This document shows positions 24,646-32,333 of a DNA stretch of 64,000 nucleotides, in pieces. Source of the DNA: Actibacterium mucosum KCTC 23349 (lineage in GTDB: Bacteria > Pseudomonadota > Alphaproteobacteria > Rhodobacterales > Rhodobacteraceae). Position numbers and translations under genes: made by a program. The notes under the pieces are model-generated. The model was not told where the DNA came from. It saw nothing but the letters and a program-made list of their open reading frames with translations, and made no database searches. The stretch lies in contig NZ_JFKE01000001.1 of assembly GCF_000647975.1 (NCBI RefSeq), positions 496,001 through 560,000 of the forward strand, given 5' to 3'. Numbering within the stretch: the stretch's first letter is position 1; each line of letters begins with the position of its first letter.

Positions 24646-24963
24646 ATGCCTAAATTTGCTTTTGTCTATCACGGTGGCGGCATGCCCGAGACCCCCGAAG
24701 AAGGTGCCAAAGTCATGGCCGCCTGGACTGCGTGGTATGGCAACATGGGCGAGAGCCTTGTGGATGGCGGCGCGCCCGTGGCCCAGTCGCATACGGTCTC
24801 TGCCGATGGTGTCGTTGAAAATGGCGGTGCGAACCCCGTGTCGGGCTATACGATCGTTTCGGCCGATGATTATGCGGCCGCCTGCGAGATGGCCAAGGGT
24901 TGCCCCATGGTGCAGGACGGCAGCGGTTCCGTCGAAGTCGCGCAGCTTGTCGATATGGGCTAG
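24646..24963 (+). CDS. YCII-related domain protein
   Basis: A 105-residue protein of the YciI/DGPF ferredoxin-like fold. The YCII-typical pattern is the start KFAFVYHGG, then ETPEEGAKVMAAWTAWYGNMG and DYAAACEMAKGCP near the C-terminus. The start is ATG 24646 (MPKFAFVYH) with a GGAG site upstream; an ATG five codons earlier is less likely. The activity is unknown in this family. Last gene of the ArsR/SRPBCC operon, it shares its stop with the convergent asparaginase (CTAG). Confidence 0.85.
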   Translation: MPKFAFVYHGGGMPETPEEGAKVMAAWTAWYGNMGESLVDGGAPVAQSHTVSADGVVENGGANPVSGYTIVSADDYAAACEMAKGCPMVQDGSGSVEVAQLVDMG

Positions 24964-25955
24964 GCCAGCAGGCCGGGGGCTGGGCGTATTGCGCCCACCT
25001 CTAACCCGTCCCAATTCTTGATGGGCGGGTTCATGCGCCTCTGCACCGCCGGGTGATCGGCGGGCAGAACACCCAATCGGACCAACAACGCCGCAATCGC
25101 ACATTCGCTTGCGCGGGTGGCTCCATCGGCGGCTTTTAGTGCAATGCCAATGCCTTGATCAGGCAAGATGGCCACGAACACCCCTTCGGCCCCCGTTTTC
25201 ACGGCCAGCCTGCCCGGCGCGGCCAGCATAAGCTCGGTACAGGCGCGGTCTTGCCCGGCAACCAGATCCGGGCGCGTCATCATCGCCTCGACCAATCGGC
25301 GGGCCGCACGACCACGCCCAGAGCTGTCCTGAGCATTGGCAAAGAAGGCCATTGCCCGTCCAACACCATGCAGGGTGGCGGCGAAATTTGGGGCCGAGCA
25401 GCCGTCGATCCCGAAACCGGGGGATGTCTGATCGGTCACATCCTCGAACGCTTCGCGAACAGCCAGTTGAACGGGATGGTCGGCGGCCACGTAATCAGGT
25501 CCGGCGCCAAGATGCCGCGCCAGAGTCAGAAAACCGGTATGTTTGCCCGAGCAATTGTTATGCACACGGCATGGGTTTTCCCCGGCACGGATCATTGCCC
25601 GCCGGTCGGCCGAGATACGCGGAGCCTGCGGGCCGCAGATCAGGTCATCTTCGCCGCGCCCAATGTTGTGCAGCCAAGCATCTACAAGGTCCGTATGAAC
25701 AGCCTGCCCTTGGTGCGAGGCACAGGACAGCGCCAAGTGTTCAACACCCAGATCGGCCGCGTCAGCGGCTCCGCTTTCGATCAGCGGCAATGCTTGGATC
25801 ATCTTCACGGACGAGCGGGGCAAGATCACCCGATCCGGGTCTCCCCAGCCGTCAATGACATTGCCATCGGGGCCACAGATCACCGCATGGCCCAAATGCT
25901 CGGATTCCAGAAAATCGCCTCGCCAGATCTCGGCCAATGCTGCGGCTTGCATCAT
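24960..25955 (-). CDS. ansA: Class 3 L-asparaginase (Rhizobium etli AnsA type)
   Basis: Hydrolyses asparagine to aspartate and ammonia. It has 331 residues and belongs to the family unrelated to E. coli asparaginases. Key residues align at nearly the numbering of the Rhizobium enzyme: S48-x-x-K51 (SSVK), S80 (SCASH), metal-site C135 and K138 (NNCSGKH), C186 (DGCSAPN) and a lysine in VKTGAEG near 253. Two adjacent in-frame ATGs (25955 and 25952) are possible starts. Its upstream region is shared with the divergent IalB gene and holds a DnaA-box-like sequence. Confidence 0.92.
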   Translation of the reverse strand: MMQAAALAEIWRGDFLESEHLGHAVICGPDGNVIDGWGDPDRVILPRSSVKMIQALPLIESGAADAADLGVEHLALSCASHQGQAVHTDLVDAWLHNIGRGEDDLICGPQAPRISADRRAMIRAGENPCRVHNNCSGKHTGFLTLARHLGAGPDYVAADHPVQLAVREAFEDVTDQTSPGFGIDGCSAPNFAATLHGVGRAMAFFANAQDSSGRGRAARRLVEAMMTRPDLVAGQDRACTELMLAAPGRLAVKTGAEGVFVAILPDQGIGIALKAADGATRASECAIAALLVRLGVLPADHPAVQRRMNPPIKNWDGLEVGAIRPAPGLLA

Positions 25956-26023
25956 TCACGTCCTCGCACCCGTTGCTGCGCGAATTTCCGCCCAGAAGGG
26001 GTTCCAAATTCGCGCGTGCTTGC

Positions 26024-26040
26024 GTTATCTTGTGGATAAC
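26024..26040. promoter_or_regulatory. Inverted repeat containing a perfect DnaA-box 9-mer
   Basis: GTTATC-TTGTG-GATAAC is a perfect 6-bp inverted repeat in the 171-base gap between ansA and the IalB gene. Its right half contains TGTGGATAA (26031-26039), which is the complement of the consensus DnaA box. One such box alone does not make an origin. It could be a DnaA titration or regulation site, an operator, or chance. Nothing else stands out in this gap. Confidence 0.35.
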
Positions 26041-26126
26041 GAGTTGAAACCGATAGCGCCAGATGGAAACTCTGATCAAGGAGAGGCGCTCGGGACCGAG
26101 GCAAGAGCAGTTGGAGGCTCAGTAAA

Positions 26127-26657
26127 ATGACGGCTTTGTTCAAAGGCGGTATCGCCGCAACAGCAATCATGCTGGCAACCATGGCGGGCGCGCAGGAATC
26201 GACCAACCGCGTGGATGTCAAAACCGACTGGAACGTTTTCGCCGAACCACCGGCGAAGCCCACTGAATGCTGGGGCGTTGCCATTCCGAAAGAAACGGTA
26301 AACACCGACAGTGATGGCCGCATCAAATCGGTGAAACGCGGCGAGATTCTGTTGTTTGTGACCTATCGTGCCGACGGAACCGCGGGCGAAGTGTCATTCA
26401 CCGGCGGTTATCCCTTTGCTGAAAACTCGTTCGTTTCGCTGACGATCGGCGACACCAAGTTCGACCTGTTCACGGAAGGCGAGTGGGCATGGCCCGCCTC
26501 GTCCGGCGATGACAGCAAAATTCTGGCTGCGATGAAGCGCGGCGCCAACGCTGTTCTGACAGGTCGGTCGTCGCGTGGTACGGTCACCAAAGACACGTTC
26601 TCGTTGTTTGGATTTACCGCCGCTGCAGATTCGGCCGAGAATTTCTGTAAGGGCTGA
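26127..26657 (+). CDS. Invasion-associated locus B (IalB) family secreted protein
   Basis: A 176-residue protein with a Sec signal (residues 1-22, ATMAGAQES). The mature part shows the IalB pattern: DWNVFAEPPAKPTECWGVA near 33-51, a central beta region and a C-terminal cysteine (ENFCKG). The two cysteines may form a disulfide. Bartonella IalB affects red-cell entry, but free-living Rhodobacterales carry several copies with unknown, probably envelope-related roles. Transcribed divergently from ansA. Confidence 0.8.
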   Translation: MTALFKGGIAATAIMLATMAGAQESTNRVDVKTDWNVFAEPPAKPTECWGVAIPKETVNTDSDGRIKSVKRGEILLFVTYRADGTAGEVSFTGGYPFAENSFVSLTIGDTKFDLFTEGEWAWPASSGDDSKILAAMKRGANAVLTGRSSRGTVTKDTFSLFGFTAAADSAENFCKG

Positions 26658-26727
26658 TCGCGCTGCGCTTTGCAAATGCAGCGTTTTCGTGTATCGCATC
26701 GGTTCGAATTCCCGAAGGATCTGACCG

Positions 26728-27909
26728 ATGACCGCCAGCGCGCCCGTAACGCAGGACGTTTTGACCATTCCACGTAAGCTGCCCGAAGGCGGCAAGACCA
26801 ACCTTGTTGGCTTGACTCGCCCCGCATTGCGCGAGGCGCTGATTGGTATGGGCACGCCCGAAAAACAGGCCAAGATGCGCGCCAACCAGCTGTGGCAGTG
26901 GGTCTATCAGAAAGGCGTGCGCAACTTTGCGGATATGACCAATCTGTCCAAGGACTATCGCGCCAAGCTGGATGCGCATTTCGTGGTGGCCGTGCCCGAG
27001 ATCGTGTCAAAAAACGTCAGCGCGGACGGGACGCGCAAGTATCTGGTGCGGATCGCCGGCGGGCACGAGGTCGAGGTGGTCTATATCCCTGAAACCGATC
27101 GCGGCACCCTGTGTATCAGCAGCCAGGTGGGCTGCACGCTGACCTGCTCGTTCTGCCACACCGGCACGCAGAAACTGGTGCGCAACCTGACCGCGGGCGA
27201 GATCATCGGGCAGGTGATGCTGGCGCGCGACGATTTGGATGAGTGGCCGGAACCAGGCGAAGGCTCTGGCGAGCGGCCGCGCCTGGTCAGCAATATCGTG
27301 CTGATGGGAATGGGCGAGCCGCTGTATAATTTTGAAAACGTCCGCGACGCGATGCAGATAGCGATGGATGGCGAGGGGATCTCGATCTCGCGCCGGCGCA
27401 TCACCTTGTCGACCTCGGGCGTTGTGCCCGAAATTGCGCGTACGGCGGAAGAGATCGGCTGTATGCTGGCCGTGTCTTTCCACGCCACGACCGATGAGGT
27501 GCGCGACAAGCTGGTGCCGATCAACAAACGCTGGAACATTGTTGAGTTGCTGGACGCCTTGCGCGCCTACCCAAAACTGTCGAACTCGGAACGGATCACG
27601 TTTGAATACGTGATGCTGAAAGGCGTGAATGACAGCGATGACGACGCACGCCGGTTGGTGAAACTGATTGCAGGCATCCCGGCCAAGATCAACCTGATCC
27701 CGTTCAACGAATGGCCCGACGCCCCCTATGAACGGTCGGATTGGGAGCGGATCGAGGCCTTTGCCGACATCGTCTACAAGGCCGGTTACGCCAGTCCTAT
27801 CCGCACGCCGCGGGGCGAAGACATCATGGCCGCCTGCGGGCAGCTGAAGTCGGCGACCGAGCGCGCGCGAAAGTCGCGCGCCCAGATCCAGGCCGAGGCT
27901 GGGCTTTAA
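26728..27909 (+). CDS. rlmN: 23S rRNA (adenine-2503-C2)-methyltransferase RlmN
   Basis: Radical-SAM enzyme that methylates C2 of A2503 in 23S rRNA and A37 in some tRNAs. It has 393 residues. The [4Fe-4S] motif is C136-x3-C140-x2-C143 ([12 protein letters not shown]). A catalytic cysteine lies in the C-terminal MAACGQLK. The block [17 protein letters not shown] near residue 190 is diagnostic. The gene stands alone between the IalB gene and a small regulator-like gene. Confidence 0.96.
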   Translation: MTASAPVTQDVLTIPRKLPEGGKTNLVGLTRPALREALIGMGTPEKQAKMRANQLWQWVYQKGVRNFADMTNLSKDYRAKLDAHFVVAVPEIVSKNVSADGTRKYLVRIAGGHEVEVVYIPETDRGTLCISSQVGCTLTCSFCHTGTQKLVRNLTAGEIIGQVMLARDDLDEWPEPGEGSGERPRLVSNIVLMGMGEPLYNFENVRDAMQIAMDGEGISISRRRITLSTSGVVPEIARTAEEIGCMLAVSFHATTDEVRDKLVPINKRWNIVELLDALRAYPKLSNSERITFEYVMLKGVNDSDDDARRLVKLIAGIPAKINLIPFNEWPDAPYERSDWERIEAFADIVYKAGYASPIRTPRGEDIMAACGQLKSATERARKSRAQIQAEAGL

Positions 27910-27922
27910 CCTCAGGTTTACT

Positions 27923-27938
27923 AAGATTGCGCAATCTT
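27923..27938. promoter_or_regulatory. Perfect 16-bp palindrome in front of the RHH-like gene
   Basis: AAGATTGC/GCAATCTT is uninterrupted and perfectly symmetric. It ends 6 bases before the ATG at 27945, covering the place where a ribosome site is expected. With no loop it is a poor hairpin but a good two-fold protein site. The next gene starts with a ribbon-helix-helix-like segment, so self-repression is a reasonable inference. Confidence 0.55.
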
Positions 27939-27944
27939 GGGGGT

Positions 27945-28382
27945 ATGGAACGCACCCTCACCCTCGCGCCAGCCACATGGCAGGCTTTGACGCAAATCGC
28001 GACACTTGAAAACGTGCCGGTCGATACCGTGATTGCCGAAGCGATCCGTCGCGATCTGTTTCGCCGGACCCGCGCGAAGAAGGCCGTCAGGGCTGATGAG
28101 CGGCTCGTCGCACCCTTGCGGGCGCTTCTCGCCTCGGATTTTGCCAAGGCCGAAACCTGGGAAGATCTGCACCAGCGGCTGCGCGCCAAAGGATACACTT
28201 TGGTCGAAGCCGGCGCCGGGTTGGCCCTGTGTGACGCCCAGAACGGGCAACGTGTGTGCAAGGCCTCCGACCTTGGCAACAGCTACGGCCGGTTGATGCA
28301 GCGCTTTGGCTGCACCATGCCGGGCCACAGCCACACCTATCTGGCCCCGCGCATGGGCGTCAGCCTTGCCAGTTCTCGATGA
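27945..28382 (+). CDS. Ribbon-helix-helix-like protein with relaxase-tail-like C-terminus
   Basis: A 145-residue protein of unknown function. Residues 1-40 (RTLTLAPATWQALTQIA...VDTVIAEAIRRDL) look like a beta-strand plus two helices of the CopG/Arc type. Residues about 65-140 (TWEDLHQRLRAKGYTLVEAGAGLALCD, then VCKASDLGNSYGRLMQRFG) resemble, from memory, a segment found in some MobA/TraI relaxases downstream of the nuclease domain. No relaxase catalytic residues or mobilisation genes are present. Start ATG 27945 follows the palindrome closely. The 3' end overlaps the convergent LOG gene by 23 bases. Confidence 0.6.
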   Translation: MERTLTLAPATWQALTQIATLENVPVDTVIAEAIRRDLFRRTRAKKAVRADERLVAPLRALLASDFAKAETWEDLHQRLRAKGYTLVEAGAGLALCDAQNGQRVCKASDLGNSYGRLMQRFGCTMPGHSHTYLAPRMGVSLASSR

Positions 28383-29172
28383 TCTCTACCGCCTCTTGCG
28401 CGGTTTCAACAAACTGAAACAGGTTCAAATCATCTGCGGAAATGGTGCCCGCGTCGGCCAGTACGTCCCAGTTGATGATGCTTTCCCAGAAAGCCCGGCC
28501 AAACAGCAGGAACGGCACCGGTTTCATCCGGTGGGTCTGGATCAGGGTCAACGCCTCAAACAGCTCGTCCAACGTGCCAAACCCGCCCGGAAACGCCGTG
28601 ATTGCCGAGGCGCGCAGCAGGAAATGCATCTTCCGGATCGCGAAATAGTGGAAGTTGAAGCACAGCTCGGGCGTCACATAGGCATTGGGTGCCTGTTCAA
28701 ACGGCAAAACGATGTTCAGGCCCACTGACCGCCCGCCGGCCTCGGCCGCGCCGCGGTTGCCGGCCTCCATCACGCCTGGCCCGCCGCCGGTGACAATCAC
28801 GTTCTCACGCCCGCCGGTCTCCATGCTTTTCAACGTCATGAGCCGCGCAAATTCCTGCGCCTCGGCATAGTATTTGGACAGACCAGCCAGCGTTTCGGTC
28901 CGCGCGCTGTCCTTCTTGGCCGGTTCGGGAATGCGGGCACCGCCGAACAGCACCACCGTGCTGTCCACGCCCGCCTCCGTCATACCCATTTCAGGTTTCA
29001 GCAGTTCCAACTGCAACCGCACGGGTCGCAACTCGTCGCGGCACAGAAATTCGTCATCGGCGAAGGCCAGCCGATAGGCCGGTGCCTCGGTCTGTGGGGT
29101 TTGCGGGGTTTTGCGGCATGTGTCGATATCCTGCCGGGCATCGGGAAATACCCGAGTGATGTCGTCTTTCAT
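28360..29172 (-). CDS. LOG-family protein (TIGR00730 type)
   Basis: Rossmann-like nucleotide hydrolase related to cytokinin-activating phosphoribohydrolases. It has 270 residues from ATG 29172. The nucleotide-binding motif is GGGPGVMEAGN near residue 125 and the signature PGGFGTLDELFE near 190. This is the longer branch, with about 70 extra N-terminal residues compared with short LOG enzymes. Bacterial members may act as AMP/purine nucleosidases (PpnN-like) rather than in cytokinin production. It is divergent from dapD. Confidence 0.85.
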   Translation of the reverse strand: MKDDITRVFPDARQDIDTCRKTPQTPQTEAPAYRLAFADDEFLCRDELRPVRLQLELLKPEMGMTEAGVDSTVVLFGGARIPEPAKKDSARTETLAGLSKYYAEAQEFARLMTLKSMETGGRENVIVTGGGPGVMEAGNRGAAEAGGRSVGLNIVLPFEQAPNAYVTPELCFNFHYFAIRKMHFLLRASAITAFPGGFGTLDELFEALTLIQTHRMKPVPFLLFGRAFWESIINWDVLADAGTISADDLNLFQFVETAQEAVEIIENWQG

Positions 29173-29261
29173 TGGCTGCGCCTCCCTTGCATTGCACCTG
29201 TACGCCCACCCGTTTATAGGCTCTGGCAACTTGAACGCCAGTCACACCTGTCGGAGGACAC

Positions 29262-30089
29262 ATGTCGAACGCCCAGCTGGAAACCGCAATCGAAGCCGCC
29301 TGGGAGGCGCGCGACACCATTACCCCCGCCACCACCGGCGAAACCCGCGAGGCCATCGAAGATACGCTGGCCGCGCTGGACAGTGGCGCCCTGCGTGTGG
29401 CCGAGAAGCTGGAGAGCGGCGATTGGCACGTGAACCAATGGGCCAAAAAGGCCGTTTTGCTGGGCTTCCGCATCAAGGATATGGAAGAGCAATCCGGCGG
29501 CCCGCAAGGCAGCGGCTGGTGGGACAAGGTCGACAGCAAGTTCAAAGACTGGGGGGACAACCAGTGGCGCGCCGCAGGCTTTCGCGCCGTGCCCAACGCG
29601 GTGGTCCGCAAGTCGGCCTTCATCGCGCCGGGTGTTGTTTTGATGCCCTCCTTTGTGAACCTTGGCGCCTATGTGGACGAGGGCACCATGGTTGATACCT
29701 GGGCCACCGTTGGCAGCTGCGCCCAGATCGGCAAGAATGTGCACCTGTCGGGCGGCGTGGGCATTGGCGGCGTGTTGGAGCCGATGCAGGCGGGTCCGAC
29801 CATCATCGAGGATAACTGCTTTATCGGTGCCCGGTCCGAGGTTGTCGAAGGCTGCATCGTGCGCGAAGGCTCGGTTCTGGGTATGGGCGTGTTCATCGGT
29901 AAATCGACCAAGATCGTTGACCGAGAAACCGGCGAGGTCATGTATGGCGAAGTGCCGCCCTATTCGGTGGTGGTTGCCGGGTCGATGCCGTCGAAAAATG
30001 GCGTGCACCTGTATTGCGCCGTGATCGTGAAACGTGTGGACGAACAGACCCGTTCCAAAACTGGCATCAACGAATTGCTGCGCGACTGA
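29262..30089 (+). CDS. dapD: Tetrahydrodipicolinate N-succinyltransferase
   Basis: Lysine/DAP pathway enzyme that succinylates tetrahydrodipicolinate. It has 275 residues with a left-handed beta-helix of hexapeptide repeats (about 105-215, e.g. [22 protein letters not shown]). An N-terminal helical domain is also present ([15 protein letters not shown]). The GGAGGA ribosome site is 6 bases before the ATG. In this window its partner dapE lies 6.3 kb downstream, separated by the Hint/channel cassette. Confidence 0.97.
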   Translation: MSNAQLETAIEAAWEARDTITPATTGETREAIEDTLAALDSGALRVAEKLESGDWHVNQWAKKAVLLGFRIKDMEEQSGGPQGSGWWDKVDSKFKDWGDNQWRAAGFRAVPNAVVRKSAFIAPGVVLMPSFVNLGAYVDEGTMVDTWATVGSCAQIGKNVHLSGGVGIGGVLEPMQAGPTIIEDNCFIGARSEVVEGCIVREGSVLGMGVFIGKSTKIVDRETGEVMYGEVPPYSVVVAGSMPSKNGVHLYCAVIVKRVDEQTRSKTGINELLRD

Positions 30090-30130
30090 TGCAACTTTGG
30101 GCCGTGGGCGCTGTGCCTTCGGCTCTCAGC

Positions 30131-31720
30131 CTAAGCCGTAAGGGCACCCAAGCGCGCGCCGGCGCCAAGCATGGCGCGCGTTTCGAACCGCCGAAGACAG
30201 CGCCGGGCGGCGGGGCCATAACCTTTGCCCGCGGCATCAATATTCGGAAACAACGCCCCGATCTCGGCTTGGGCGTCGGCGTCGAATCCCGGCAGGCTTT
30301 GTGGCCCCGGCAAATAGCTTTCGCTCCACAATCCATTGCTTTGCACGACCTCGTGCTGATCGAACAGCAGGTGCACGTACCACACACGCTCGGTCTCAAG
30401 CTGGCGTATGGTTCGGCCATTGACCAGATGACAAGCCGGAACCAGCACCTCGTCGGCCGAGAACATCAACCGCGGGCTTACACCGCTTAGAAGCAGTCGG
30501 TGCTGGGGTGAAACCGTAAGCCTGCCGTGATTGCCGAACGTGCCTTGGTCGATGTGAACAGGGGCAAACCGGCCAAAGCCGCGAACCATCGTCAGGCCCA
30601 CCCAACGCACCGCCTGAAACGCGTTGTCACGCGTACGAACCAGATCACCCACCGACAGTTTCTCGACCATTTTCGGACCCAGTGCCGTGTCGATTACTGT
30701 TCCTGCCAGAAAGCAAGGGACAGTGTTGATGGTTCCATACCCGATATCGGAGTTTCCCAACCCATCCGACACCGTGTAGGTGAACTCTGACGTGCTTCCC
30801 TCGTCATCACCAACAACCGCGATTGTGCCGTCTTCGGTCAGGGTCAACTCAACGCCCGAAGATAGGGTTATGGTTTCGCCAACCGTGACTTCCTGACCGT
30901 TGATATGCGTAATGGTCAGTGTGCCGCCTTCGGGAAGAATGTCGTTCGCGAGAACATCAAGTGTGCCGGACTCTTCGATGCCAAGATTCAACTCGTCATT
31001 GTTGGCAATGACCACCGTCTGGACCGAATCCCCGGCAATCAGCAGGTTCGAGTCGTAACTGCTGTCGCCCCCATCGGCGATGGCGATGCGAATTGTATTC
31101 TCTTCGCCGTGTTTCACCGGCGCTTTGACCGAAAGGGTCACTGTGAACCCGTCCATCTCGGTATTGAACTGATCTTGCGTGTTATCGATGTACCAATCAG
31201 AATTGGTCGTTGGGCTGATGGCGTTGATCGACACTTCGCTGTCGCCAGCCGTCAGTTCTGCCTGCTGTCCATTGACCCAGATGCCCACCGCATCATTGAA
31301 ACCGCTGCCGACATATTCGGGGTATTCCTCGGACGAGAACACGAATTGCATCGTCAGAATGTTGCCGTCGGGTACGAATTTCGCCTCGAAAACCGAGGCG
31401 TCATAGGTGCGTGCGCCCGCGATGGCGTTCAGGTCGGCCAGGTTGTTTTGCCCGGACGTGTTGGTTGATGTACTGGCGGATTGGTTCGATTGGCCACTGG
31501 AGTTGGTAAAATCCGTCGCCTTGCCCGTCGACAGAATGACGCCACTGTCAGACGGCACAACACCCTCGGACGTGGACAGGCCATCTGAAAAAATGCCCGA
31601 TGACCGGTCGTCGCCTGTATATGTGGCCTCTTTGATCTCGATCCCGTCGCCGAAAATGGCGTCGGCAAGGTCAGAGGCTGTCACATTCGTGTTGATCGAC
31701 AATTCTGACGCGGAAACCAT
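30131..31720 (-). CDS. Secreted choice-of-anchor L / Hint-domain protein (1)
   Basis: Acidic extracellular-type protein of 529 residues with no N-terminal signal. Residues about 12-235 form a choice-of-anchor L domain ([36 protein letters not shown]). Residues about 240-332 are a cadherin/Ig-like repeat. From C336 (VPCFLAGTVIDTALGPKMVEKLSVGDLVRT, read in parts) comes a Hint_2 (hedgehog/intein-type) domain with SPQHRLLL, then PAC-x-LVNGRTIRQ and a final basic helix. The Hint cysteine is the expected nucleophile for self-cleavage. Export by a type I system is inferred. A close paralogue lies at 34549-36120. Confidence 0.85.
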   Translation of the reverse strand: MVSASELSINTNVTASDLADAIFGDGIEIKEATYTGDDRSSGIFSDGLSTSEGVVPSDSGVILSTGKATDFTNSSGQSNQSASTSTNTSGQNNLADLNAIAGARTYDASVFEAKFVPDGNILTMQFVFSSEEYPEYVGSGFNDAVGIWVNGQQAELTAGDSEVSINAISPTTNSDWYIDNTQDQFNTEMDGFTVTLSVKAPVKHGEENTIRIAIADGGDSSYDSNLLIAGDSVQTVVIANNDELNLGIEESGTLDVLANDILPEGGTLTITHINGQEVTVGETITLSSGVELTLTEDGTIAVVGDDEGSTSEFTYTVSDGLGNSDIGYGTINTVPCFLAGTVIDTALGPKMVEKLSVGDLVRTRDNAFQAVRWVGLTMVRGFGRFAPVHIDQGTFGNHGRLTVSPQHRLLLSGVSPRLMFSADEVLVPACHLVNGRTIRQLETERVWYVHLLFDQHEVVQSNGLWSESYLPGPQSLPGFDADAQAEIGALFPNIDAAGKGYGPAARRCLRRFETRAMLGAGARLGALTA

Positions 31721-31846
31721 CGTAAACCCCCAAAGCAGCCTTGGAGTCGGTAGTAACAGCCAGTCACAACCACGTCGTTAACAGGAAAAATTTGACGGAA
31801 ATTGGGGTCTGATGCGTATCACCCGAAACAACAGATGGAGAGTCCC

Positions 31847-31954
31847 ATGTTTCGGATCGTGACGTTGAGTGTTTTGATCGCTTTCGGTGCCATGGCAAAT
31901 GCCGGGGATACCAGCAAGCCATGTGACGAGATGAATTACACACAGGGCGCTTGA
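31847..31954 (+). CDS. Possible 35-residue secreted peptide
   Basis: ATG 31847, preceded by GGAGAG, opens a 35-codon ORF. The first 19 residues (MFRIVTLSVLIAFGAMANA) are a textbook signal peptide. The mature part would be GDTSKPCDEMNYTQGA with one cysteine. It lies in the gap between Hint protein 1 (divergent) and the next small gene, 31 bases upstream of that gene. No family is recognised. The small size makes a chance ORF possible, but the signal peptide and ribosome site argue for a real gene. Confidence 0.4.
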   Translation: MFRIVTLSVLIAFGAMANAGDTSKPCDEMNYTQGA

Positions 31955-31985
31955 CCCTTTGCCAAGCGCCCGATATGCGCGCCGC

Positions 31986-32318
31986 ATGACTGAGAAGAAA
32001 AAGAAAACCTCGCAGGTTTATACGCTTGTGGTGCAAGTGGGCCGGAAAGAGGATGACGGGCTGCCTGAAGGCGCAACCAGCGCTGCGCTGGTGTGCTATG
32101 CCGCCGGAGTGGACGAGGCCGAAGCCGTACGCGAAACCGTTGCGATCCTGAAGCAAGCCGGATTGGCTCCGCTGGACGTGACCGGCTATGGCTCTGCCGA
32201 AGATCGCAAAGCCGAAGGACAAGAGATTGAGCCGGACGAGGCCGAGCTCATGGACCGGGCCAAGCGAGAAAACGCCGTGATCGTCGCGCAGATGACGCCG
32301 TTCTACGACGACGAATAA
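31986..32318 (+). CDS. Conserved-looking small protein of unknown function
   Basis: A 110-residue acidic protein with no signal or membrane segment. A basic start (MTEKKKKTSQ) leads into a beta-alpha region (VYTLVVQVGRKEDDGLPEGA...ALVCYAAGVDEAEAVRETVAILKQAGL). The C-terminal half is acidic and charged. The ATG at 31986 is chosen because the upstream codons lack sense. I do not recognise the family. It converges on the receptor-channel gene. Confidence 0.55.
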   Translation: MTEKKKKTSQVYTLVVQVGRKEDDGLPEGATSAALVCYAAGVDEAEAVRETVAILKQAGLAPLDVTGYGSAEDRKAEGQEIEPDEAELMDRAKRENAVIVAQMTPFYDDE

Positions 32319-32333
32319 GTCACCCGAGCGCCC

